A stretch of DNA of 31,380 bases from 66-474 sp035277545 (lineage in GTDB: Bacteria; Pseudomonadota; Gammaproteobacteria; Xanthomonadales; Rhodanobacteraceae): NCBI GenBank assembly GCA_035277545.1, contig DATEKI010000088.1, forward strand, positions 1 to 31,380. The letters run 5' to 3'. A program made the position numbers and the translations under genes. Shown piece after piece: positions 23,947 to 30,945 of the stretch (position 1 is the first letter of the stretch; each line of letters starts with the position of its first letter). The notes under the pieces are model-generated. The model did no database searches. It was not told where the DNA came from and saw nothing but the letters and a program-made list of their open reading frames with translations.

Positions 23947-25008
23947 TTACGCCGCCGTCCCGTCTCCCATCCCGCGGCGGCGCGCGGGACCCCGCATGTG
24001 TTTGTCGAAATACCAGTGGGCCGCGCCCATCACGCCGTGACGGCCGTGTTCAATCAGGCGCACCGGCACGCGTTGCAGGAATTCGCGCATGCCGCCCTTG
24101 TCGAGGAAGCGCTCAACGAAACGACTGTGCTGCAACAGCTTGCGCATTTCCGGCAGCACGCCGCCCGCCAGATACACGCCGCCATCCGCCATGAAGGCCA
24201 TGGCGAGGTTGCCGACGAAACTGCCGAGCGCCGCGCAGAACACTTCCACCGTTTCGACGGCATCGGAATCGCTGCCCGCGCAAGCCGCGGCGGTGACCGC
24301 TTCGGGCGTCGCGAGCCGCGACGGCTGCCCGCGGAGCGCACACAGGGTCGTGTACAGGGTCAACAATCCCGGGCCGGAAAGGATGCGTTCGTAAGGGACG
24401 TAGTCGCCGCCCGGCGCCAGATAGGCCAGCACTTCGCGTTCGCGCGCATCACCCGGTGCGAAGTCCATCTGGCCCGCCTCGCTGGCGAGCACGCGCACGC
24501 CGGACGGGCCCGGGAGCCGCACCGCAGCGCCCAATCCGGTGCCCGGACCCACCACCAACGCCGCGCCATCCCCGCACGCATCCGGTCCGCACAACAACAA
24601 ACTGCCGGTGTTCTTGACATCGTCGAGTGCGTAACCGAGCGCCTCGAAATCGTTGAGCAGCGCGACATCGTCGAAAGCGAGCGCTTCGCGCAATTGCGAG
24701 AGGCTGACGCGCCACGCCAGGTTGTCGTTGACGATCGCATCGTCGATGACCTGGCCCGCGCAGGCGATCACGCAACGCCGCACCGGCAGGGTGGCGTCGC
24801 CTTCGACGAACGCCGTCAGCAACTCCGGCAGCCCCGGAAAATCCGCGCAAGTGAATTTGCGATAGGCCAGCACTTCGAACCCGCGCTTGCCATCCGTGGC
24901 CGCGCGCATCAACGCAACCCGTGCATGGGTTCCACCCACATCCGCGGCCAGGAACGGCTGCGTGTGGAGGCTCGCGTGCTGGGGCAAATGACTGGCGGCC
25001 ACGCTCAT
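23947..25008 (-). CDS. nagK: Glucokinase-family sugar kinase, probable N-acetylglucosamine kinase
   Basis: This is a 353-residue member of the bacterial glucokinase (Glk) family, which phosphorylates hexoses with ATP in the cytosol. From the ATG at 25008 it shows the phosphate-binding ADVGGTHARVAL motif (22-33), LNDFEALGYAL with the catalytic Asp, VVGPGTGLG, SEAGQMDFAP, RILSGPGLLTLY and GGVYLAGGVLP. In E. coli glucokinase the matching GEGGHVDFAP supplies a sugar-contacting histidine that is Gln here, consistent with a sugar other than glucose. Divergence from nagP and position ahead of the receptor gene indicate a GlcNAc kinase; transported GlcNAc is unphosphorylated when it enters by an MFS permease. 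A longer frame to 25086 would cover the operator and is unlikely. Specificity is inferred from context. Confidence 0.85.
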   Translation of the reverse strand: MSVAASHLPQHASLHTQPFLAADVGGTHARVALMRAATDGKRGFEVLAYRKFTCADFPGLPELLTAFVEGDATLPVRRCVIACAGQVIDDAIVNDNLAWRVSLSQLREALAFDDVALLNDFEALGYALDDVKNTGSLLLCGPDACGDGAALVVGPGTGLGAAVRLPGPSGVRVLASEAGQMDFAPGDAREREVLAYLAPGGDYVPYERILSGPGLLTLYTTLCALRGQPSRLATPEAVTAAACAGSDSDAVETVEVFCAALGSFVGNLAMAFMADGGVYLAGGVLPEMRKLLQHSRFVERFLDKGGMREFLQRVPVRLIEHGRHGVMGAAHWYFDKHMRGPARRRGMGDGTAA

Positions 25009-25052
25009 CCTGCGCTCGGGCAATCCGGATGGGGCGCCAGTTTGGTCATGAC

Positions 25053-25066
25053 TGACAACGTTGTCA
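25053..25066. promoter_or_regulatory. Perfect 14-bp palindrome TGACAACGTTGTCA, probable NagR operator
   Basis: The fully symmetric site lies 44 bp upstream of the nagK ATG in the nagK/nagP divergent region. Its central CG step and symmetry are typical of LacI/GalR-family operators, and the LacI-type regulator NagR is encoded 1.6 kb away. It is placed to repress nagK and the receptor gene. Confidence 0.8.
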
Positions 25067-25244
25067 ATTTGCGATGCAGCAATCAAAACCTGGATCGTAC
25101 TTGGGGCCGGAAAGCGCCATTTGACAAGATATGCAGGGGTTTTTCGTGGCGACTACCATGCTGCGTCGCGTCAAAAATGTCCGGTTGCACAAGGCCTGTT
25201 TTTTCGCAATCGGGACATGCGATACTCGACACAAGACACAGATA

Positions 25245-25258
25245 TGACAACGTTGACC
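25245..25258. promoter_or_regulatory. Second, degenerate NagR-type box (TGACAACGTTGACC)
   Basis: The left half is identical to the perfect palindrome at 25053-25066 and the right half is degenerate. It lies 45 bp before the nagP ATG, where it could control nagP-nagR-nagB-nagA. The two box centres are about 192 bp apart, roughly 18 helical turns, so joint binding or looping is conceivable. Clear -35/-10 elements were not resolved. Confidence 0.65.
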
Positions 25259-25303
25259 ACCCCATAATCCCGTCGCCGCACCGGCGCTCGCACAGGTTCG
25301 CCC

Positions 25304-26617
25304 ATGGCCAGCAACGCAAACGCACCGCAGTCGTCGCAGTACGTGATGTCGATGGTGATCATCGGCACCCTGTTTTTCATCTTCGGATTCGTCACCTGGC
25401 TCAATTCCTCGCTGATCCTGTTCGTCAAGGTCGGGTTCGACGTGGACAACGTCGGCGCCTTCCTGATTCCGATGGCGTTCTACCTGTCCTACTTCTTCCT
25501 CGCGCTGCCTTCGGCGGTTGTGCTCAAGCGGACCGGGATGAAAAAGGGCATGGCGCTGGGCCTGCTGGTCATGGCCATCGGATCCGTCCTGTTCGCCTTT
25601 TTCATGGGCGGCTACAGCTATGTGGGCGCGCTGGTGGCACTGTTCGTGATCGGCGCCGGCTTGGCGTTGCTGCAGACCGCTTCCAATCCTTACGTGAGCA
25701 TCCTCGGCCCGATCGAGAGCGGCGCCAGGCGCGTGGCGATCATGGGGATCTGCAACAAGTTTGCCGGCGGCATCGCACCGTACGTGTTCGGCGCCCTGTT
25801 GCTCAGCGGCGCCGCCGCCTACGCCGACAAGATCAAGGCCGCGGCATCGCCCGCGGCACGGTCGATGTTGCAGCACGCGTTCGTGGCGCGCGCCGTCATG
25901 CCCTACGTCGTCATGGCGGTGGTGCTGGTGTTGCTGGCGGTGTGGATCGTGTTTTCCTCGCTGCCGGATATCAAGCCCGCGGGCGATCGCCGGCAACTGC
26001 AAGGCAACGGACCCAGGCGCAGCATCTTCAGCTTCCCGCACCTGTGGCTGGGCGTGGTCTGCCTTTTCATCTACGTTGGCCTGGAAGTGATGGTCGGTGA
26101 TGGCATCGTGATCTACGGCCAGGCTTCGGGGCTGCCGCTCGATACCGCCAAGCACCTGACGTCCTGGGTCATGGTCGGGATGCTGGCCGGTTATCTGGCG
26201 GGCGTGGCCTTGACCCCGCGTGTCATATCGCAGCAGCGCTACCTTGCGATCTCCGCGATCCTGGGCGTGCTGTTCGCCTTCGGTGCCTGGCAAACCCACG
26301 GCACGGTGTCGGTCGGCTTCGTCGCAGCGCTGGGCTTCGCGAACGCCATGATGTGGCCGGCCATCTTCCCGCTGGCCATCAAGGGCCTCGGCGACCGCAC
26401 CGAGTTCGGCTCGGCGCTGCTGATCATGGGCATCGCGGGCGGCGCGCTGATCCCGCAACTTTTCGTGCACCTGGAGGAAGTCATCAACTTCCAGTTGGCA
26501 TTCCTGCTGGTGATGGTGCCCGGCTACCTCTACATTCTGTATTACGGCCTGCTGGGTCATCGCGCGGGGCAGCCGGCGACGGCGACGGCGGCCAATTCCG
26601 CCATCGCCACGCCCTGA
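25304..26617 (+). CDS. nagP: MFS N-acetylglucosamine permease
   Basis: This is a 437-residue inner-membrane transporter of the FucP/NagP sugar:proton symporter group of the major facilitator superfamily. About twelve hydrophobic helices are visible, the first at 15-33 (MSMVIIGTLFFIFGFVTWL). The family motif ALLQTASNPYVSILGP follows helix 4; VGDGIVIYG and NAMMWPAIFPLAIKGLG lie in the second half. Start at ATG 25304, with AGG seven bases before it. It is the first gene of a four-gene unit (nagR 39 bp downstream, then nagB and nagA) and is divergent from nagK, with NagR-type boxes between. Substrate is inferred from context and family; fucose or glucose transport is the alternative but is less consistent with the neighbours. 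Confidence 0.92.
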   Translation: MASNANAPQSSQYVMSMVIIGTLFFIFGFVTWLNSSLILFVKVGFDVDNVGAFLIPMAFYLSYFFLALPSAVVLKRTGMKKGMALGLLVMAIGSVLFAFFMGGYSYVGALVALFVIGAGLALLQTASNPYVSILGPIESGARRVAIMGICNKFAGGIAPYVFGALLLSGAAAYADKIKAAASPAARSMLQHAFVARAVMPYVVMAVVLVLLAVWIVFSSLPDIKPAGDRRQLQGNGPRRSIFSFPHLWLGVVCLFIYVGLEVMVGDGIVIYGQASGLPLDTAKHLTSWVMVGMLAGYLAGVALTPRVISQQRYLAISAILGVLFAFGAWQTHGTVSVGFVAALGFANAMMWPAIFPLAIKGLGDRTEFGSALLIMGIAGGALIPQLFVHLEEVINFQLAFLLVMVPGYLYILYYGLLGHRAGQPATATAANSAIATP

Positions 26618-26656
26618 CCCGCACGTCCGCGCCGCACGCACCACGAGGAACCGCAT

Positions 26657-27679
26657 TTGGGAACCGCCACCATCCGGGACGTCGCACGGCAAGCCAAGGT
26701 TTCGCTGAAAACGGTGTCGCGCGTGATCAACCGGGAAAGCTCGGTGCGCGACGAAACGCGCGAGCGCGTGCTGCGCGCGATCGCGCAACTCGACTACCGC
26801 CCCGATCTTTCCGCGCGCAGCCTGCGCAGCGCCAAGGCCTACGCGATCGGGCTGGTCTACGACAATCCGAACCCGTACTACATCATCGCGGTGCAGCAGG
26901 GCGCGCTGGCGGCGTGCCGCGAAATGGGATTCGGCCTGCAGATCCACCCTTGTGATTCGCGCGGACCGAAGCTGGCCGAGGAATTGCGTGACCTCGTGCA
27001 CCGTTCCCGCCTCGCCGGCCTGGTCTTGGCGCCGCCGATGTCCGAACGCATGGCACTGCTGCGCGAACTGGCCGCGTACAACATACCGCTGGTACGCGTG
27101 ATCTCGGCGGCCGAAGATCCGCGCGACGGTTTTCCGTGCGTGTTCGTCGACGACCGCGACGCCGCCTACGCGATCACCGCCTACCTGATCCAGCTCGGCC
27201 ACCTGCGCATCGGTTTCCTCTGGGGCGGCAAGCAGCACCGTTCCAGTCCCGAGCGCTACAAGGGTTACGAGAAAGCCTTGCAGGATTACGGCGTGCCGAT
27301 GTCCGACGAACTGGTGCTGGAAGGCGACTACTCGTTCGACGACGGTTTCCGCGGGGCGCGCCGCCTGCTCGGCCTGGCCGAGCCGCCCACCGCGATTTTC
27401 GGCTCCAACGATGAAATTGCCGCGGGCGTCCTGGCTGCTGCACGCGCGGCTGGACTGCACGTTCCCTATGACTTGTCGGTGGCCGGTTTCGAGGACAGCC
27501 CGTTCTCGCGCCATTCGTGGCCTTCACTCACCACGTCTCGCCAGCGTACCGAGCTGATCGCCGAGCATGCCGCGCGCCTGCTGATCGCGCAGCTCCACGG
27601 CGGGGATGTCGAAAACGAAGGCTTCAGCCCCGAATTGGTGGTGCGCGGCTCGACCGCCCCGCCCCGGCCGAAGGCGTGA
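26657..27679 (+). CDS. nagR: LacI-family transcriptional regulator of GlcNAc genes
   Basis: This is a 340-residue LacI/GalR-type repressor. The N-terminal helix-turn-helix reads ATIRDVARQAKVSLKTVSRVINRESSV (4-30), with the hinge helix YRPDLSARSLRS (49-60). A periplasmic-binding-protein-like effector domain follows, with IGLVYDNPNPYYI, GLVLAPP, FVDDRDAAYAITAYLIQLGHLRIGF, IFGSNDEIAAGVLAAARAAGL and the C-terminal DLSVAGFEDSPFSRHSWPSLTTSRQ. The start is TTG at 26657, supported by GAGGA seven bases upstream; this rare start would keep repressor levels low. It lies within the operon it probably controls. The likely targets are the TGACAACGTTG boxes at 25053 and 25245. The effector is probably GlcNAc-6-phosphate or GlcN-6-phosphate, by analogy. 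Confidence 0.92.
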   Translation: MGTATIRDVARQAKVSLKTVSRVINRESSVRDETRERVLRAIAQLDYRPDLSARSLRSAKAYAIGLVYDNPNPYYIIAVQQGALAACREMGFGLQIHPCDSRGPKLAEELRDLVHRSRLAGLVLAPPMSERMALLRELAAYNIPLVRVISAAEDPRDGFPCVFVDDRDAAYAITAYLIQLGHLRIGFLWGGKQHRSSPERYKGYEKALQDYGVPMSDELVLEGDYSFDDGFRGARRLLGLAEPPTAIFGSNDEIAAGVLAAARAAGLHVPYDLSVAGFEDSPFSRHSWPSLTTSRQRTELIAEHAARLLIAQLHGGDVENEGFSPELVVRGSTAPPRPKA

Positions 27680-27686
27680 TGGTTTC

Positions 27687-28742
27687 ATGCCCGACACAAC
27701 CGTCACCGGGATGAAGGCCGAATCCACCCTGCTGCACCGGGAAGCCGCCGAAGCGGCCGACACGGTGGCGCGACAACTCGAACGCAACGATGCGTGCGTG
27801 CGCAAGCTCGCGGCCAGCCTGCGCGACCATGCGCCGCCTTTCGCGGCCACCTGCGCACGTGGCAGCTCCGACCACGCCGCGACCTATGCGAAGTACGTCA
27901 TCGAAACGCAAACCGGCTGCGTGACGGCGTCGGCTTCGCCTTCGGTCGAGTCGATCTACGCGGTACCGCTGCGATTGCGCGATGCGCTTTATCTCGTCAT
28001 CTCGCAATCAGGTGCGAGTCCCGACCTGCTGCGCAGCGCGGAAGCCGCGCGCAACGCCGGTGCACGCGTGGTCGCGCTGGTCAACGCAGAGAATTCGCCG
28101 CTGGCCGCCCTGGCCGAGACGGTGATCCCGCTGCAGGCCGGCCCGGAAAGAAGCGTGGCCGCGACCAAGAGTTTCATCGGCTCGCTGGGCGCGGTGCTGC
28201 ACCTCGTCGCCCACTGGCGGCAGGACGCCGCATTGCTCGATGCATTGCACGGGCTGCCGGAACAATTGCGGCAGGCGTTCGAACTGGACTGGTCGCCGCT
28301 GGTCGACGGCCTGCGCGACATGCGCGATCTGTTCGTGCTTGGCCGCGGTTACGGATTGGCGGCAGCGCAGGAAGCCGCGCTCAAATTGAAGGAGACTTGC
28401 GCGCTGCACGCCGAGGCCTTCAGCAGCGCCGAAGTACGGCACGGCCCGATGGAACTGGTGGGGCCGCGCCTGCCGGTGCTGCTGTTCGCGCAGCAGGACG
28501 ACGCGCTGGCGGGGGTCATGGCGACTGCGCGCGACTTCCACCAACGCGGTGCCGAAGTCTGGACCGCTGCGCCCGGCGCGTCGGGCCGCGATGCCTTGCC
28601 GATCGTGCCGACGCGCCAGCCGATGTGCGCGCCGATTCTCGCGATCCAGAGCTTCTATCGCGCGGTGAATGCGCTCGCCATCGCACGCGGACGCGACCCG
28701 GACCGTCCGCCGCACCTCGCCAAGGTCACCGAGACGGTGTGA
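27687..28742 (+). CDS. nagB-II: Glucosamine-6-phosphate deaminase, SIS-domain type (NagB-II)
   Basis: NagB-II is the SIS-domain enzyme that replaces classical NagB in many proteobacteria, converting glucosamine-6-phosphate to fructose-6-phosphate and ammonia. The 351-residue product carries two SIS halves. The first has TCARGSSDHAATYAKYVIE, YLVISQSGASPDLLRSAEAARNAGARVVALVN and GPERSVAATKSF. The second has LFVLGRGYGLAAAQEAALKLKETCALHAEAFSSAEVRHGPMEL. It lacks the N-terminal glutaminase domain of GlmS, which fits deaminase over synthase. The ATG at 27687 is seven bases after the nagR stop; an alternative ATG at 27711 would shorten it by eight residues. Its stop codon overlaps the nagA start by one base, so the two are coupled. 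Confidence 0.92.
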   Translation: MPDTTVTGMKAESTLLHREAAEAADTVARQLERNDACVRKLAASLRDHAPPFAATCARGSSDHAATYAKYVIETQTGCVTASASPSVESIYAVPLRLRDALYLVISQSGASPDLLRSAEAARNAGARVVALVNAENSPLAALAETVIPLQAGPERSVAATKSFIGSLGAVLHLVAHWRQDAALLDALHGLPEQLRQAFELDWSPLVDGLRDMRDLFVLGRGYGLAAAQEAALKLKETCALHAEAFSSAEVRHGPMELVGPRLPVLLFAQQDDALAGVMATARDFHQRGAEVWTAAPGASGRDALPIVPTRQPMCAPILAIQSFYRAVNALAIARGRDPDRPPHLAKVTETV

Positions 28743-29878
28743 TGCAAACGGCACTCGCCAACGCACGCGTGCTCTCGGCGCAAGGCTGGCGCGATGACGT
28801 CGCGGTCATCGTCGAGGACGGCCGGATCCTGGAACTTGCGGCGCGCGTTCCGGCAAACGCCGAGGCCCACGACCTGACAGGTCGCATCCTGCTGCCCGGC
28901 TTCATCGATTGCCAGGTCAATGGCGGTGGCGGCGTGTTGTTCAACGACCAACCGACCGCCGAAGGCATCCGCACCATCGGTGCCGCGCACAGGCGCTTCG
29001 GCACCACCGGGTTCCTGCCGACGCTGATCAGCGATACCACCGAAAAGATGCGTACCGCGATCGGGGCGGCCGACGCGGCGATCGCCGCAAGCGTGCCCGG
29101 CGTACTGGGCATCCATCTCGAGGGGCCATTCCTCAGCCGCGCGCGCAAGGGCGTGCATGCGGAGAAATACCTGCATGCGCCGGACGCTTCCGAACTGCGG
29201 CTGGCCGAATCCCTTCACCGCGGCGTGACGCTGCTGACGCTGGCGCCGGAATGCGTACCGGCCGATGAGATCCGTCAACTTGCACAAGCGGGCGTCATCG
29301 TGTCGGCAGGACACTCCAACGCCGATTGCGCAACCGTGCGCGCGGCGCTGGACGCGGGCGTACGCGGGTTCACTCACCTCTATAACGCCATGTCACCACT
29401 GACCAGCCGTGCACCCGGCATGGTCGGTGCGGCGTTGGACGACCCCGATTCGTGGTGCGGCGTGATCGTGGATGGCCACCACGTCGATGCCGCCAACCTG
29501 CGCGTGGCGCTCAGGGCCAAACCGCGCGGGAAGGTATTTCTTGTCACCGATGCGATGCCACCGGTGGGTGCGGCCGATCCATCCTACGTATTGAATGGCG
29601 AGACGATCATCGCCCGTGATGGCATCTGCCAGACCGCGAACGGCACCCTCGCCGGCTCCGCACTGAACATGATCGACGCCGTGCGCAACACGATCGACAT
29701 GCTCGGCGTGCCGCTGGACGAAGCCGCGCGGATGGCGTCGACCTATCCCGCCGATTTCCTGGGGCTCGGCGCGACGCACGGCCGCATCGAAGCCGGCCGC
29801 CGGGCGGATTTCACCGTGGTGGACCAGCAGCTGCACGTCGCGGAAACCTGGATCGGCGGCGATCGCAGCATCGCCTGA
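28742..29878 (+). CDS. nagA: N-acetylglucosamine-6-phosphate deacetylase
   Basis: NagA hydrolyses GlcNAc-6-phosphate to glucosamine-6-phosphate and acetate. The 378-residue product (E. coli 382) is a metal-dependent amidohydrolase-fold enzyme. It shows LPGFIDCQVNGGGG (51-64), E127 in HLEGPFLS, H191 in GHSNA, H212 in THLYNAM and the general base D270 in TDAMPP. These correspond to the metal and catalytic residues E131, H195, H216 and D273 of the E. coli enzyme. The ATG at 28742 shares its A with the nagB-II stop codon (TGATG). A strong terminator hairpin overlaps its own stop codon, so the operon ends here. Confidence 0.96.
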   Translation: MQTALANARVLSAQGWRDDVAVIVEDGRILELAARVPANAEAHDLTGRILLPGFIDCQVNGGGGVLFNDQPTAEGIRTIGAAHRRFGTTGFLPTLISDTTEKMRTAIGAADAAIAASVPGVLGIHLEGPFLSRARKGVHAEKYLHAPDASELRLAESLHRGVTLLTLAPECVPADEIRQLAQAGVIVSAGHSNADCATVRAALDAGVRGFTHLYNAMSPLTSRAPGMVGAALDDPDSWCGVIVDGHHVDAANLRVALRAKPRGKVFLVTDAMPPVGAADPSYVLNGETIIARDGICQTANGTLAGSALNMIDAVRNTIDMLGVPLDEAARMASTYPADFLGLGATHGRIEAGRRADFTVVDQQLHVAETWIGGDRSIA

Positions 29879-29895
29879 CGAGGCGATGGTTTTTT
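29869..29895 (+). terminator. Rho-independent terminator overlapping the nagA stop codon
   Basis: CATCGCC and GGCGATG form a perfect 7-bp stem around a six-base loop (TGACGA) that contains the nagA TGA stop, followed by GTTTTTT. Only 27 bp separate nagA from the convergent pseudouridine synthase gene, so the stem is built partly from coding sequence. Confidence 0.85.
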
Positions 29896-29905
29896 CGACC
29901 CGCGA

Positions 29906-30691
29906 TCACGCACCGGACAACGCGTGGATTTCGTCATCGGTCAACGCACGCCATCCGCCTTTCGGAAGGGCACCCAGTTCGAGCGGACCGATCGCGACCC
30001 GCATCAGGCGCAGCACATCGTGTCCGCACGCGGCAAGCATGCGGCGGATCTGCCGGTTGCGGCCTTCCACCAGCACCACCTCGAGCCACGCATTCCTGAC
30101 CCCGCCGCCAATGACCTGCACGGACTCCGCCGCCAATCGCTCGCCACGATCCACCACGCCGGCACGCAAACGCTCGAGCGTTGCCTGATCGGGCAATCCG
30201 CGCACCTGCACGCGATAGGTTTTCGCGACATGCGCTCCGGGATCGGTCAGCCGCGCCGCCCAGACGGGGTCATTGCTCAGCAGGAGCAGCCCCTCGCTGG
30301 CCATGTCCAGCCGGCCAACCGGCGCGAGCCACGGCAGGCGCGCATCCCGCAGCAATGCATACACCGTGTCGCGGCCGCGCTCGTCGGAAGCACTGACCAC
30401 CAATCCGCGCGGCTTGTTGACGACGATGCAGACGCGTTCGCGGGACTGCAGCGGCACGCCGTCCATCTCGATCCGGTCCGTTGCGGCGTCGGCCGGCATC
30501 CCGGGATCACGCACCACCTTGCCGTTCACGCGCACGCGCCCGGACACGATCCGGCGCACGGCTTCGCTGCGCGAGCACACGCCCATGCGAGACAGGACGC
30601 GCGCGAGGCCATGGCGTGGCAGGCGGTCCGAAGCCTCACCGGACGCAACGTTACGCGAGATCGACCGCAGCGAGGCGGTTTTTTTTCGCAT
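29906..30691 (-). CDS. S4-domain pseudouridine synthase of the RsuA/RluB/RluF family
   Basis: This 261-residue enzyme isomerises a uridine in rRNA to pseudouridine. An S4 RNA-binding domain (about 27-75, LARVLSRMGVCSRSEAVRRIVSGRVRVNGKVV) is followed by the synthase domain: VNKPRGLVVS, catalytic D129 in GRLDMASEGLLLLSND, KTYRVQVRGLPD, and the family-typical EGRNRQIRRML and LMRVAIGPLELG. The family assignment is clear. Which target (16S U516, or 23S sites of RluB or RluF) cannot be told from sequence, so no symbol is given. The ATG at 30691 is followed at once by a run of eight A in the coding strand, and its ribosome-binding site is poor. It converges on nagA. Confidence 0.9.
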   Translation of the reverse strand: MRKKTASLRSISRNVASGEASDRLPRHGLARVLSRMGVCSRSEAVRRIVSGRVRVNGKVVRDPGMPADAATDRIEMDGVPLQSRERVCIVVNKPRGLVVSASDERGRDTVYALLRDARLPWLAPVGRLDMASEGLLLLSNDPVWAARLTDPGAHVAKTYRVQVRGLPDQATLERLRAGVVDRGERLAAESVQVIGGGVRNAWLEVVLVEGRNRQIRRMLAACGHDVLRLMRVAIGPLELGALPKGGWRALTDDEIHALSGA

Positions 30692-30864
30692 ACGAAATCA
30701 CACACGAACGAAAGCGGGGAGCCCTGAAGAACCGTCGCGAGCGAAGGTGGATGCGCGACACCGGAGCGCAGCAAGCGGAGCGTACACGTCGGTACGTGAG
30801 CCTTGCGAGCACCGCTGACGCACAGGCCCCACCGAACGCAACGGGTTGTCCAGGGCGCCCAAGG

Positions 30865-30893
30865 AAAAAGCCCGGCACTGGGCCGGGCTTTTT
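30865..30893. terminator. Bidirectional rho-independent terminator after the OmpA-family gene
   Basis: AAAAAGCCCGGC and GCCGGGCTTTTT form a perfect 12-bp stem with a five-base loop; the A- and T-runs give a U-tract on both strands. It ends the minus-strand OmpA-family transcript, 53 bp after its stop codon. The rest of the 254-bp gap (30692-30945) holds short palindromes such as TACACGTCGGTACGTGA but no credible gene. Confidence 0.88.
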
Positions 30894-30945
30894 CGTGTCA
30901 CACCGGAATCACCGGCAACGAATCGCCGATGCTTCCGCCAACGGC

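Noticed and set aside
25064..27514. An 816-codon minus-strand frame across nagP and nagR
   Set aside because: It is antisense to two well-supported genes and its His/Gln/Arg/Asp-rich translation matches no family; it is a GC-driven shadow.
30651..30878. A 75-codon minus-strand frame between the pseudouridine synthase and the OmpA gene
   Set aside because: It overlaps the start of the synthase gene, lacks a ribosome-binding site, runs into the terminator region and is Arg/Ala-rich without motifs.
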